From NCBI RefSeq assembly GCF_009649815.1, contig NZ_WJIC01000004.1:186001-250000 (forward strand): a DNA stretch of 64,000 nucleotides, written 5' to 3'. This stretch comes from Nocardia sp. SYP-A9097. GTDB lineage: Bacteria > Actinomycetota > Actinomycetes > Mycobacteriales > Mycobacteriaceae. This document shows positions 14,682 through 23,788 of the stretch, one piece after another (within the stretch, counting starts at the first letter, position 1; the number at the start of each line of letters is the position of its first letter). Both the position numbers and the translations under genes were made by a program. A model generated the notes under the pieces. The model worked only from the letters and a program-made list of their open reading frames with translations, was not told the DNA's origin and made no database searches.

Positions 14682-15909
14682 ACAGGCCATAGCCGACGCG
14701 CATCGCCGCGAGTGGGCCCTGGTGCTCGCCGCGACGGTGCGCGTCACCCGCGATCTCGATCAAGCCGAGGAGTGTGTGCAGGACGCGTATGCCAATGCCC
14801 TGACCGACTGGGCCGCGAATGGTGTTCCCGCCAAGCCGGGTGCGTGGCTGACCACGGTCGCCCGGAACCGTGCGCTGAATCTGCTGCGGTCCCAGTCGGT
14901 ACTGAAAAGGGCACTGCCACTGTTGGTTTCGGACGATATCGATGACGACATCGCCGATATCGCCGTCGAGCGGGTCGATGGAGTGATCCGCGACGATCTG
15001 CTGCGGCTCATCTGCACCTGCTGCCACCCGGCTCTCGCGATCGAGGCGCAGGTAGCCCTGACCCTTCGATTGCTGTGCGGCCTGAGCACCACCGAGGTCG
15101 CACACGCGTTCCTGGTCTCCGAATCGACCATGGCGGCCCGAATCACCAGGGCCAAGAAGAAGATTGCCGCCGCCCGCATCCCCTACCGCGTGCCCGGCCC
15201 CGCCGAGCTACCGGAACGGATCGAGGCGGTGCTCAATGTCGTGCACCTGCTGTTCACCACCGGACACACCGCCCCCTACAGCACCGAACTGGCCCGCCGC
15301 GATCTCACCGAACGCGCCCTCGATCTCGCCCGAATGCTGCACGGACTCTTTCCCGATCACCCCGATGTGACCGGTTTGCTGGCCTTGATCCTGCTGACCG
15401 ATGCCCGCCGCGAAGCCCGTACCGACGAGAACGGGCAGCTGGTCCGAATCTCCGAACAAGACCGAAGCCGTTGGAACAGTACGCAAATCGGTGACAGCAT
15501 AGCCCTGGTCCAGGCCGCATTGCGCAAGGGTCCGGGCCGGTACGCCCTGGAGGCCGCCATAGCCGCGGTGCACAGCGAGGCACCGAGCTATGACCGCACC
15601 GACTGGCGCGAGATCGTCGGCCTGTACACGGTCCTGATCCAGCTGTGGCCCTCCCCGGTGGTGGCACTCAATCGTGCGGTAGCGCTTGGCTTCGCAGACG
15701 GTGCCGCCACCGGTTTGGCCGCGCTCGACGAACTGGCCGGCGAGCCCCAATTGGCGGGTTACAGCTATCTCGCGGCCTCGCGCGCCCACTTCCTCGCCGA
15801 ACTCGGTCGCACCGACCAGGCCCGAACGGCGTACCAGGAGGCAATCCTGCTCACCGGCAACGCCATTGAGCGCGACTTCCTCACAGCGAAGCTTCGGGAA
15901 CTGGATTGA
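14668..15909 (+). CDS. ECF42-type RNA polymerase sigma factor with TPR-like C-terminus
   Basis: 413-aa extracytoplasmic-function sigma factor of the large ECF42 type. Region 2 spans roughly residues 8-75 (ATVRVTRDLDQAEECVQDAY). Region 4 is at about 110-170 (LTLRLLCGLSTTEVAHAFLV, then ESTMAARITRAKKKI). A long TPR-like C-terminal domain replaces an anti-sigma partner (ALNRAVALGFADGAATGLAA). The GTG start at 14668 lies inside the DGPF gene. There is no anti-sigma gene, which fits control by the C-terminal domain. The 3' end overlaps the convergent MMPL gene by 29 bases. Confidence 0.9.
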   Translation: MFSPEQAIADAHRREWALVLAATVRVTRDLDQAEECVQDAYANALTDWAANGVPAKPGAWLTTVARNRALNLLRSQSVLKRALPLLVSDDIDDDIADIAVERVDGVIRDDLLRLICTCCHPALAIEAQVALTLRLLCGLSTTEVAHAFLVSESTMAARITRAKKKIAAARIPYRVPGPAELPERIEAVLNVVHLLFTTGHTAPYSTELARRDLTERALDLARMLHGLFPDHPDVTGLLALILLTDARREARTDENGQLVRISEQDRSRWNSTQIGDSIALVQAALRKGPGRYALEAAIAAVHSEAPSYDRTDWREIVGLYTVLIQLWPSPVVALNRAVALGFADGAATGLAALDELAGEPQLAGYSYLAASRAHFLAELGRTDQARTAYQEAILLTGNAIERDFLTAKLRELD

Positions 15910-18082
15910 GTTCGTCGTCCTGGCGCACCTCCGCCGCCGGGAGTGGTGGCAGCATCAGCAGGCGCTCAATGGATTTCGGTAGATACCAGTTCCAGCGGCC
16001 CATGAGCGATATGGTCGCCGGAAGCAGCAGTGACCGGATTACGGTGGCGTCCAACAGGATTCCCAATCCGAGGCCGACCGCCAGCACCTTCTGGTCGGTG
16101 CCCGGACCGGTGGACAGAGCCGCGAACGACAGGAACAGAATCAGCGCGGCACTGGTGACCAGTCGTCCGACCCGGCTCATGCCCGCGATGACGGCTTGAT
16201 CGGTGGACCCCGAGACCCGGTACTCCTCCTGGACGCGAGCCAGGATGAATACCTCGTAATCCATCGACAGCCCGAACAGGAAGGCGAAGACCAGCGGCGG
16301 AATCCACACCGCGACCGCATGGGTGGCGGAAATCCCGTAGATGAGTTCGGAGCCGACCCCGTCCTGCCAGAAGAACACCATCGCCCCGATCGCCGCCGCC
16401 AGTGAAAGCAGGTTCATCACAACGGCTTTGAGCGGTAGCAGCAGCGAGCGGAAGGCCCGCACCAGCAGCAGATAGGTCAGTAGCGACAGCACCAGCAGGA
16501 CCAGTGGGAAGTTGTCGTACACCGCGTGCTGGAAGTCGGTCTGCGCGGTACCGACGCCGGTGACGCCGATGACGCCGTCCAAATGTTCGGTCTTGTCGCG
16601 CACCCGGTCGACCACGGCCACGGTCCGCTGATTGACGGTCTGGTCCTGCGGAATCGCCAGCACCATGGTCACGGTCGGACCGTCACCCGAGAGCGGCCGA
16701 TGCAGATGGCTGTCGGTATCCGCCGCGACCACCACATGCTTGACGCCGTCGATCCCCGACAGTTCGGCGGCCACCGCACGGGCTTTGTCACTGCGAGTGA
16801 GGATCTCGATCGGGGACAGCGTGCCGGCCGGTACCCCCTGGTCCTTCAACGCGGTGTACGTGTCGTAGGCGGGCCCGCGCTGTGCGAGCGAATCCGCCGC
16901 GGAGAAGCCGATATTCGCGGTCGTGAACGGCACTGTCAACAGCCCGAGCACGGCCAGCGCGACCCCCGCGGCAATCCACCGGCGGCGCACCACGAAGGCG
17001 GTCCAACGGGTCCAGGCGGTCCCCTCTGCCGTCCGGCGCCCGCCGCGAGGATCCAGTCGCGGTCCGGCCACGCTCAGAATCGCGGGTGTGAGTGTGAGCG
17101 TGGCGAGCACGGTCACCAGCGGAATGAGCGCCCCCGCAATACCGATACTGCGCATGAACGGCACCGGCAGCACCACCAGCGACAGCAGTCCGATCGCCAC
17201 CGTGACACCGCTGTGCACCACCGCGGTTCCGGCGGTCCGCAATGCGGTGACGATCGCGGCGTCATTGTCGAGTCCGCGCCCGCGCTCCTCCCGCCAGCGG
17301 GTGACCACCAGTAGCGAATAGTCGATGCCGAGCCCGAGCCCGACCAGTGAGATGAGGTATTGGACGATGAACGAGTAGTCGCTGATGTACGTCAACGGCA
17401 GCAGCAGCAACAGCGCCCCGGGGATACTGACCGAGGCCACGATCAACGGCAGCACCGCCAGTCGCGATCCGAAGACGAAGGCCAGCACCAGAAGTGCGCC
17501 GCCGCCCGCGATGAGCAACTCCAGGATCACCCCCAGTCCGATACCGCTGCCCTGACTGGCGGCGAGCGCATCGGTGCCGGTCATACCGAGGGTCGCGCCG
17601 ACCGGCAGCAGCGGTGTAATCGCCGCGCCCACCATATCGGCGGGCGAGGTCGGTGTGGGGGTGCGGGTGATCGGATAGAACACGTACGCCATGGCGGTGC
17701 GTCCGTCGGCGGTGGCGAAGGTCGTCCGGTCCGTGCCGTCGACGGTGTTGTAGGCGTCGAACACCTGCACCGGCTGGTCGTACATGCGCACCGTGGCCAG
17801 CACCTCGAACGCCGGTTTCAGTTGTGCCGCATGGTCTTCCACGCGCTGCCCGGGTGGCAGGGTGACGGCGACAATGAGCGGTGAACTGTTCTGTCCCGCC
17901 GTGCCGAAGGTCGAGATCACCGCGTGTGAGGCGGTGTCGCCGGGCTGCCCCGGCAGGGAGAAGTCGACGGTCAAACGGCCGGTGGTGAAGGTCGCCAGCG
18001 CGCCGCCGGCGATCAATACCAGCAACCAGACGGCGATGATCCGCCGTCGATGTTTCACCGCCGACTCGGCGATTTTCCGCAC
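15881..18082 (-). CDS. MMPL-family RND transporter
   Basis: 733-aa inner-membrane exporter of the MMPL/RND class with two repeats of one TM segment, a large periplasmic loop and five TM segments. The transmembrane acidic/Tyr motifs are GLGIDYSLLVVTRWREERG and FGLSMDYEVFILARVQEEY. It starts at a GTG (18080-18082) with AAAGGG upstream. It is shorter than mycobacterial MmpL proteins (about 950 aa), like many generic actinobacterial members. The small gene at 18108-18434 lies 25 bases upstream on the same strand, so it may be the last gene of the operon that starts at 21750. Substrate unknown; lipids are typical. Confidence 0.88.
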   Translation of the reverse strand: MRKIAESAVKHRRRIIAVWLLVLIAGGALATFTTGRLTVDFSLPGQPGDTASHAVISTFGTAGQNSSPLIVAVTLPPGQRVEDHAAQLKPAFEVLATVRMYDQPVQVFDAYNTVDGTDRTTFATADGRTAMAYVFYPITRTPTPTSPADMVGAAITPLLPVGATLGMTGTDALAASQGSGIGLGVILELLIAGGGALLVLAFVFGSRLAVLPLIVASVSIPGALLLLLPLTYISDYSFIVQYLISLVGLGLGIDYSLLVVTRWREERGRGLDNDAAIVTALRTAGTAVVHSGVTVAIGLLSLVVLPVPFMRSIGIAGALIPLVTVLATLTLTPAILSVAGPRLDPRGGRRTAEGTAWTRWTAFVVRRRWIAAGVALAVLGLLTVPFTTANIGFSAADSLAQRGPAYDTYTALKDQGVPAGTLSPIEILTRSDKARAVAAELSGIDGVKHVVVAADTDSHLHRPLSGDGPTVTMVLAIPQDQTVNQRTVAVVDRVRDKTEHLDGVIGVTGVGTAQTDFQHAVYDNFPLVLLVLSLLTYLLLVRAFRSLLLPLKAVVMNLLSLAAAIGAMVFFWQDGVGSELIYGISATHAVAVWIPPLVFAFLFGLSMDYEVFILARVQEEYRVSGSTDQAVIAGMSRVGRLVTSAALILFLSFAALSTGPGTDQKVLAVGLGLGILLDATVIRSLLLPATISLMGRWNWYLPKSIERLLMLPPLPAAEVRQDDELNPVPEASL

Positions 18083-18107
18083 GGTGACCCTTTCGCGGTG
18101 TGGGAGT

Positions 18108-18434
18108 TCAGGACCGGACCGCGGCGGGCGTGCGCCGCCCGGTGACGGTGCCGGTACCGGGGACGATGCGCGCCTTCACGGTGCCGGAGAGCTCATCGCC
18201 CTCGACCGTGGTGTTGAAGATCAGATTGAGCCGCATGGGATTCCGGATCGACTGATGCCAGATCAGCGAATTGCCCGAGACCTGAACCTTCGAAAGTGGC
18301 GCCAGCTCACCGGATTTCGGATGCTTGGCATTGCCACTGACCGAACCGTCAGGGGCGGTGGCGAATTCGACGATCGCGAGCTGCTTACCGAGCTGCGATT
18401 CGATGGACAGGGTCCAGGTACCGTCGAGTGTCAT
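18108..18434 (-). CDS. Small conserved hypothetical protein (beta-rich)
   Basis: 108-aa soluble protein, MTLDGTWTLSIESQLGKQLA at the start, then short strands (DGSVSGNAKHPKSGEL, LIWHQSIRNPMRLNL, DELSGTVKARIVPGTG). The alternating pattern suggests a small lipocalin- or avidin-like barrel. The start is the ATG at 18432-18434, with AAAGGAC upstream. It lies 14 bases after the GNAT gene and 25 before the MMPL gene. I do not recognise the family; its position suggests a ligand-binding partner. Confidence 0.65.
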   Translation of the reverse strand: MTLDGTWTLSIESQLGKQLAIVEFATAPDGSVSGNAKHPKSGELAPLSKVQVSGNSLIWHQSIRNPMRLNLIFNTTVEGDELSGTVKARIVPGTGTVTGRRTPAAVRS

Positions 18435-18448
18435 CCTCGAATGTCCTT

Positions 18449-19486
18449 TCAGCGGAGGGAGAGTGGGCTGGGCACGGTGAGACTGGTGTGCAGCGCCTCG
18501 ACGCGCTCGTTGAAGCCGAGCCGCAGCGGAGTGCGGCCGTCCAGGCGCAGGGTGAGCATGACGCAGTCGTAACGCGCCCCGTCCCCGCGATGCCAGCCCG
18601 GCAGGTAGGCGCAGGCGGTGAAGGCGCGGCCCGCCACGTCCGGTGCGCACAGTTCGGCGATCACCGCCTGCTTATCGGCGACCACATACACGGTGAGGTG
18701 CTCGACGCGCGCCGGGGCTTGGTCCACCACCTCCCAGAGCAGACGCCGCACATCGGCCGGGGTGTGCGCGTCGAGCTCGCCGACGACCGCCGCGCGACTG
18801 GGTTCGAAGAGTGAATAGGCGACCCGGCCGTGTGCGGATTCGTGCAGATAGTCGGTGGTGCGGCGGGCCGTGAGCTGTGCCGGATACGGCCCCGTCGCGG
18901 TGCGCCCGATCATGGCGCGCAGTTCGGTGTCGACCAGACTGCCCACGCGCACAGGAGGATTCGGCGGCAGGATGCGGACCGGCGGATGTTTCGGGTTGAA
19001 GGTGACGCCGATCAGATGCTCCTCCCGGGCGTCGCCGACCCGGTGCATACCGCCGTCGGTGCCGGTCCAGTGGATCGGGTATTCGATCCGCTCGAACAGG
19101 TACCGGGCGCGGTCGCTGCGGGCGAAGCCGTAGAGCAACTCGTTCTCCGGGCGTGCGACGGCATCGGCGACCGTGGCATCGAACAGCATGGCGAAACTGC
19201 CGTGTCCGGCATACTCCGGCCGCACCGCCGCCCGCCCGATCTCACAGCTGCCATTGGACGAATCAGGAACGGCCACACTGGATCCCACGACGATATCGTC
19301 GGCCACCGCCAGGAACCAGGAGTAGTCGCGCTCGGTGAGGATCGTGCCGATCAGCGCCGGATCGGTGCACTCGGTAATGGGGTAGTGGCCGCCGTATACC
19401 CGGTCGTACAGTTCGGCGATGCCTGCGGCGTCGGCGGGGGTGGCGCGGCGGCATACCACTGGGGTTGATTCCGATGGTGTCGACAT
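18449..19486 (-). CDS. GNAT-family N-acetyltransferase with C-terminal extension
   Basis: 345-aa protein. The N-terminal 150 residues are a GNAT fold: CRRATPADAAGIAELYDRVY at the start, DIVVGSSVAVPDSSNGSCEI, then the acetyl-CoA loop region RPEYAGHGSFAMLF in place of the usual R/QxxGxG/A. The C-terminal 190 residues are a second, divergent domain (HLTVYVVADKQAVIAEL, LPGWHRGDGARYDCVMLTL). It lies 11 bases after the MoeY-like gene, so they are almost certainly co-transcribed. The acceptor is unknown; pairing with an E1-like/nitroreductase fusion suggests modification of a small molecule or peptide. Confidence 0.75.
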   Translation of the reverse strand: MSTPSESTPVVCRRATPADAAGIAELYDRVYGGHYPITECTDPALIGTILTERDYSWFLAVADDIVVGSSVAVPDSSNGSCEIGRAAVRPEYAGHGSFAMLFDATVADAVARPENELLYGFARSDRARYLFERIEYPIHWTGTDGGMHRVGDAREEHLIGVTFNPKHPPVRILPPNPPVRVGSLVDTELRAMIGRTATGPYPAQLTARRTTDYLHESAHGRVAYSLFEPSRAAVVGELDAHTPADVRRLLWEVVDQAPARVEHLTVYVVADKQAVIAELCAPDVAGRAFTACAYLPGWHRGDGARYDCVMLTLRLDGRTPLRLGFNERVEALHTSLTVPSPLSLR

Positions 19487-19497
19487 GATTCCGCCCC

Positions 19498-21750
19498 CTA
19501 TTCGCTTGTCGCCGTGCGGATATCGAGGTGCAGTGCCAGTGGCCGGCGCGGCGTGCGCACCAGATCCGCTGTGGCCGCCCCGGCGACCGCGCGGAAGACA
19601 ATGGCCAGTGGCGCGTCGGTATCGGTGACCAGTACCTTGCGGAATTCCGCCATCTGCATATCGATCTCGGCCCGCTCCAGCGCGCTGAACACCTCACCCT
19701 CGGGCAGGTCCAGCATTTCGGCCTCGAACATGAGCGAGGTGGTGGGATGTACGCCGACCCCGAGTGCGGTGGCCGCCAACCACATTCGCTGTACCGCGCG
19801 ACCGGCCTCGACGAAATCGCGGCGGCTGTGACCGGCCGCGGTGACCGCGCCCACGGCGGAGGCGCCGGCCGCCCAGGTGCGGGTGTACTCCAGCAGTCCC
19901 ATACCCTCCCCGCGCTCGTGCAGGAATTTGGCGACCGCGGGGCGGCTCAGAATGCGCAGGGCGATGCGCTCCGGCAGCAGAATGCCCAGATTCTCCAGTG
20001 GCACACCGTCTTTGCGGTCGGGTTCATCGGAGCGGAAGTAGAACTCGTCGAAGGTCTCGGTGTGCAGTCCCGCGACTATGGTGCGCAATCGGTTACCGAT
20101 CGCGGTGCCCTCCCCGTAGACATACTTGACCAGGTCGTCGCCGCTGAGCCACAGCCGCGCCGAGTACGGCTCGACGGCCAGGTGCAGTGCGCTCATCTCG
20201 GCATCGGTGAGCGGGCGGCCTGCCTCCCGGGTGCGTTCGCTGTAGCGGCTGCTCAGTGCCGCGCCGAGCGCGATCTCCGCTGCGGTGGCCGCGGGTCCGT
20301 TCTCGCCCACCGTGATCCGGGTGTAGACCAGCGAGTCGTCACCTTCGGGGTCGTACTCGACCTCGGCCGTGAGCCCGCGGGCCCGGGCGGCGACCACAAT
20401 GCTCTCGGTGACCGTGCCCAGCACCACCCGGCGCACGGTCTCGCGGCCCTCGAACAGCTGATGGGTACGCGAGCGCTCGGGCAGGTGTACGACATCGATG
20501 ACGCGGCTGCGCACCACGAACTGCCACTGCTGGGTATTGCCGCCGGACGGCGAGAGCATGGCCAATTCGAGGATCTCGCGGAGATCGCCGGGCAACTGCT
20601 CGACCGCGGCTTCCGGCTCGGAAACCGTTGCGGGCGTGCGCTTCTCGTACGGCGTCTGGGCTGTGCCGAACGGCAACTCCACGTGCCGGCGGCTCGACGG
20701 CACGTCGTGCCCGAGCAGAATCGCGCGGGCCACCGTGGCCACCACCGCGCCGCCGTGATTGACCTCCGAGGCCAGCTGCGGCCAAGTGGTGAGTGTCGAA
20801 TCCATTTCGACCACCGAGACCGACGTGCGATCGGAGAGACCGTCGACCCCGACAATCGTGGCCATGGCCGCCAATTGCCCGTCGCGGTCCATGGTTTCGA
20901 GCTCCTCGGTGGAGAGATCACCGACCAGGCCGTGCAGTAGCGGGCGCTCGGGCTCCAGGTCGAAGCGCTCGATATCGAGCATGCCGCGATCGCTGGCTTC
21001 CATGAGCACCGGAATGCCGCGTTGACGGGCGTGCTCGCGCGAGAGGATCTTGATCCACGGCATATCACACTCCTCGACCAGCAGATCGACCTTGCAGCCG
21101 GCGTCGAAGAAGTCGTCGATATTCAGGTCGTCGATACCGTCGTTGAAGACCTCGACCTCCAGATACGGGTCCATTTCGGCGATTTGGCGAGCGGCCAGCG
21201 CGGCCTTGTTGACGCCGAGGTCGGCGATGCCGGCGCGCAGGCGATTCAGATTGGACAGATCCATCTCGTCGAAGTCGGCGAGTTTGAGCCCGCCCGCGCT
21301 GCGTTCGGCGGCAATGGTCAGCGCCACCGCATTGCCCACCGACAGACCGAGAATGCCCACGGTCTTGCCCGCCAGCGTGAGCTGCTCGGCGGTGGTGATC
21401 TTATTGCGGTTGGCGGCGGTGCGGACCTCTACGAATTCGGGTTCGTCGAGAATGTGCACCAGCTTGCCCGACCACGGATAGAACACCCACGCGCCGATCT
21501 CGGTCCGGGGACGGCCCGCGACCAGCGCCTCGAAGACATCGTCACGGTCACCGAGGCGCCCGCGTTCGGGCGTGCGAATCTTGGCCAGATTCTCCAGCTG
21601 CAGGGTGAGCATGTCGTGCCGCGCGGTGATCACGCCGGAGTGCTCGAGCGCCTCCAGCGCTGTCACATCGGCGGGGCGGGAGAGGCGGAAGATGGTTGGC
21701 GGAACGTAGTTCTCGACGTAATCCGTCAAAAGGGAATCGGTAAAATTCAT
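19498..21750 (-). CDS. MoeY-like ThiF (E1-like) / nitroreductase fusion (Rv1355c family)
   Basis: 750-aa two-domain protein. Residues about 110-350 form a ThiF/E1 adenylation domain: KTVGILGLSVGNAVALTI (nucleotide loop), KLADFDEMDLSNLNRLRAG (the SNLNR signature) and DLLVEECDMPWIK. Residues about 385-720 form an FMN-dependent nitroreductase-like domain (MLSPSGGNTQQWQFVVRSR, then an RHT-like SRYSERTREAGRPL). The M. tuberculosis homologue Rv1355c is labelled MoeY, but no molybdopterin genes are near, so that role is doubtful. Adenylating plus flavin-oxidising domains also occur as separate proteins in azole peptide pathways. The start is the ATG at 21748-21750; the upstream 280 bp are free for a promoter. 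Confidence 0.82.
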   Translation of the reverse strand: MNFTDSLLTDYVENYVPPTIFRLSRPADVTALEALEHSGVITARHDMLTLQLENLAKIRTPERGRLGDRDDVFEALVAGRPRTEIGAWVFYPWSGKLVHILDEPEFVEVRTAANRNKITTAEQLTLAGKTVGILGLSVGNAVALTIAAERSAGGLKLADFDEMDLSNLNRLRAGIADLGVNKAALAARQIAEMDPYLEVEVFNDGIDDLNIDDFFDAGCKVDLLVEECDMPWIKILSREHARQRGIPVLMEASDRGMLDIERFDLEPERPLLHGLVGDLSTEELETMDRDGQLAAMATIVGVDGLSDRTSVSVVEMDSTLTTWPQLASEVNHGGAVVATVARAILLGHDVPSSRRHVELPFGTAQTPYEKRTPATVSEPEAAVEQLPGDLREILELAMLSPSGGNTQQWQFVVRSRVIDVVHLPERSRTHQLFEGRETVRRVVLGTVTESIVVAARARGLTAEVEYDPEGDDSLVYTRITVGENGPAATAAEIALGAALSSRYSERTREAGRPLTDAEMSALHLAVEPYSARLWLSGDDLVKYVYGEGTAIGNRLRTIVAGLHTETFDEFYFRSDEPDRKDGVPLENLGILLPERIALRILSRPAVAKFLHERGEGMGLLEYTRTWAAGASAVGAVTAAGHSRRDFVEAGRAVQRMWLAATALGVGVHPTTSLMFEAEMLDLPEGEVFSALERAEIDMQMAEFRKVLVTDTDAPLAIVFRAVAGAATADLVRTPRRPLALHLDIRTATSE

Positions 21751-22032
21751 TGAATACCTCGAACGTTTTCCACTCGATGCATGAGTATCACCGCACGGTG
21801 GTCGCAGCGCGTGCGGGCAGGGATCCGCTCGGCACTACCTTGTGCGACAGAGCGTCGAATCATGTTCATACACAAAGATGTTCGGGGATCTGGCCAACCC
21901 ACCCCGTCGTGGCTCCCGAGCCTTGTGCGCCACTAGACGGTCTCACACAATCCGGGCCGCGGCAGTGTGCTGGCGCACACTCCATATCGAATTCCGGTGT
22001 GGCGCTGCACATATTGTGCTAGCAGGGGGCCT

Positions 22033-22668
22033 TTACAGCAGGGTCTGCCCGGCCAGGCGGGTCAGGCAGCTGTCGACCGCATCCGCGGCGGACCCGGGAA
22101 CCGCGCCCTCGGCCCAGAGCTCGACGGCAAGGCGCACGGCGGTATTCGCCATGGCTGCCGCGATCGCGACATCGAGATCGTCGGGGGACCTGCCGGTGCG
22201 GGCGGCGATAATCGGAATGAGCTGGGCTTCGCAGTCCTGTTGCACGCGCAGCCAGGTCGCGCGCAGCGCCGGGAGTTCGGTGGCGGCGCGCAACAGCGGG
22301 CGCAGCAGGGATTCGGCGATACCCTCCTCGGCGAGGGCGGTCGCGGTGGCCGTGCGATAGGAGCGTCCGATGGCCTCGCGCAGCGGAATTGCGGGCGGGC
22401 AGGCGGCGAGTTCATCCGCCCACGCCTGGGCTCCGATGGCCAGTAGGGGCGCTACGACATCCTCTTTACCGGGGAAGTAGCGGTAGAAGGTGCGCAGTCC
22501 CATGCCCGCGGCGGCGGCAATATCGTCGACTGTTGTTGCAGTGTAACCATTTTCGGCGAAGAGATGTGCGGCAACCATGGCTACTTCGCGCCGGGTCGCC
22601 GCGCGCCGGGTCTCGCTGAGCGCGGGACGACCCGGGGTCGGGGTGGCACGATTTCGCTCGCTGGTCAC
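22033..22668 (-). CDS. TetR-family regulator
   Basis: 211-aa repressor. Its helix-turn-helix covers residues 25-70 (VAAHLFAENGYTATTVDDIA, then AAGMGLRTFYRYFPGKED). The C-terminal ligand domain carries LAIGAQAWADELAACPPAIP and ends with a helix (DSCLTRLAGQTLL). It is divergent from an SDR gene, with the shared gap (22669-22764) carrying a clear repeated operator at 22697-22733. Autorepression and control of the SDR are therefore likely. The ligand is unknown. Confidence 0.9.
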   Translation of the reverse strand: MTSERNRATPTPGRPALSETRRAATRREVAMVAAHLFAENGYTATTVDDIAAAAGMGLRTFYRYFPGKEDVVAPLLAIGAQAWADELAACPPAIPLREAIGRSYRTATATALAEEGIAESLLRPLLRAATELPALRATWLRVQQDCEAQLIPIIAARTGRSPDDLDVAIAAAMANTAVRLAVELWAEGAVPGSAADAVDSCLTRLAGQTLL

Positions 22669-22696
22669 AGCCGCACTCTACCGACTCAGGAAACAT

Positions 22697-22733
22697 TTAA
22701 TGGCGTGTCGTGCCATTAATGGCATATCGTGTC
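22697..22733. promoter_or_regulatory. Probable TetR operator in the TetR/SDR divergon
   Basis: 8-bp arms TTAATGGC (22697-22704) and GCCATTAA (22712-22719) around a 7-nt spacer. The 18-nt unit TTAATGGCRTRTCGTGYC is also repeated directly at 22716-22733. The site lies between the two divergent starts. Confidence 0.7.
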
Positions 22734-22764
22734 AGAAACGGTCCCACTGATCAGGAGAACATCC

Positions 22765-23547
22765 ATGAACCGTCTCGAAAAGCGCCGCATCTTGGTAACC
22801 GGCGCCGGATCCGGCATCGGCCAGGCCACCGTGCTGCGCCTCCTGTCCGAAGGCGCGGTCGTCGTCGGCGCGGATGTGAATGCCGAGGGTCTGCAGCTGA
22901 CCCGCAAGCACGCCACCGAGGCGGGCACCGACACCCGGCTGACCACGCTGGAAATGAATATCGGCCAGGAGGCCGATGTGATCGCGGGTGTGAAGAGCGC
23001 CATCGAATCCCTCGGTGGACTGGACGCGCTGGTCAACGCGGCGGGCATCCTGCGCGCGGCGCACACCCACGAGACCTCGCTGGATCTGTGGAATCAGATC
23101 ATCAATGTCAACCTCACCGGCACCTTCCTGGTGATCCGCGAGGCGCTGCCCGCACTGCTGGCCAACTCCAGCAGCACCATCGTGAACTTCAGCTCCACCT
23201 CCGCCAACTTCGCGCACCCGTACATGGCGGCGTACTCGGCGAGCAAGGGCGGAGTCCAATCCCTGACCCACGTCCTCGCCCTGGAGTACGGCAAGCAGGG
23301 CCTGCGCGCGGTCAGCGTCGTCCCCGGCGGTATCAAGTCCGGTATCACCGCCGCCACCCCCGGCTACCTCCCGCAGGACTCCGACTGGTCCCTCTTCAGC
23401 CGCCTGATCGCCATTGTCCCGCAGGACAATCCGGAGGAATTGGCCGGACCGGAGAATGTCGCCGGCGTCATCGCCATGCTCGTCTCCGATGACGGCCGGT
23501 TCATCAGCGGCACCGAGATCCGCATCGACGGAGCCGCCCACACCTAG
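22765..23547 (+). CDS. SDR-family oxidoreductase
   Basis: 260-aa classical short-chain dehydrogenase. GAGSGIGQATVLRLL at residues 11-25 binds NAD(P), LVNAAGILRA is the NAG-type motif, and the active site YSASKGG carries Tyr-x3-Lys near residue 165. The C-terminal FISGTEIRIDGAAHT is typical. The start is the ATG at 22765, with AGGAG 8 bases before it. It is probably regulated by the divergent TetR gene. Substrate unknown. Confidence 0.92.
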   Translation: MNRLEKRRILVTGAGSGIGQATVLRLLSEGAVVVGADVNAEGLQLTRKHATEAGTDTRLTTLEMNIGQEADVIAGVKSAIESLGGLDALVNAAGILRAAHTHETSLDLWNQIINVNLTGTFLVIREALPALLANSSSTIVNFSSTSANFAHPYMAAYSASKGGVQSLTHVLALEYGKQGLRAVSVVPGGIKSGITAATPGYLPQDSDWSLFSRLIAIVPQDNPEELAGPENVAGVIAMLVSDDGRFISGTEIRIDGAAHT

Positions 23548-23788
23548 AAGTCCCTACCCGACAGCGGATCCCGCGCGCTGCCCGGCCGGTGGTGGCCCAA
23601 TGCGCAGCGCGCGCCGCTGCCGGTCGGGCACGCTGTGCGCCGCCGACCCCGGCCCGCGATATCCGCCCGCACGGTGGATTTCGGAATAGTTTGCGACACA
23701 ACATAATTCAGTTTTCCTCGAGTTGTGATCTGTTACGGTTCCAGGCGCGGCACCTGGTACGGGACGCCGTCAAAGCCTGGAGGGGCCC

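Noticed and set aside
16526..17314. 262-codon plus-strand frame within the MMPL gene
   Set aside because: Antisense shadow with Arg/His-rich low-complexity translation.
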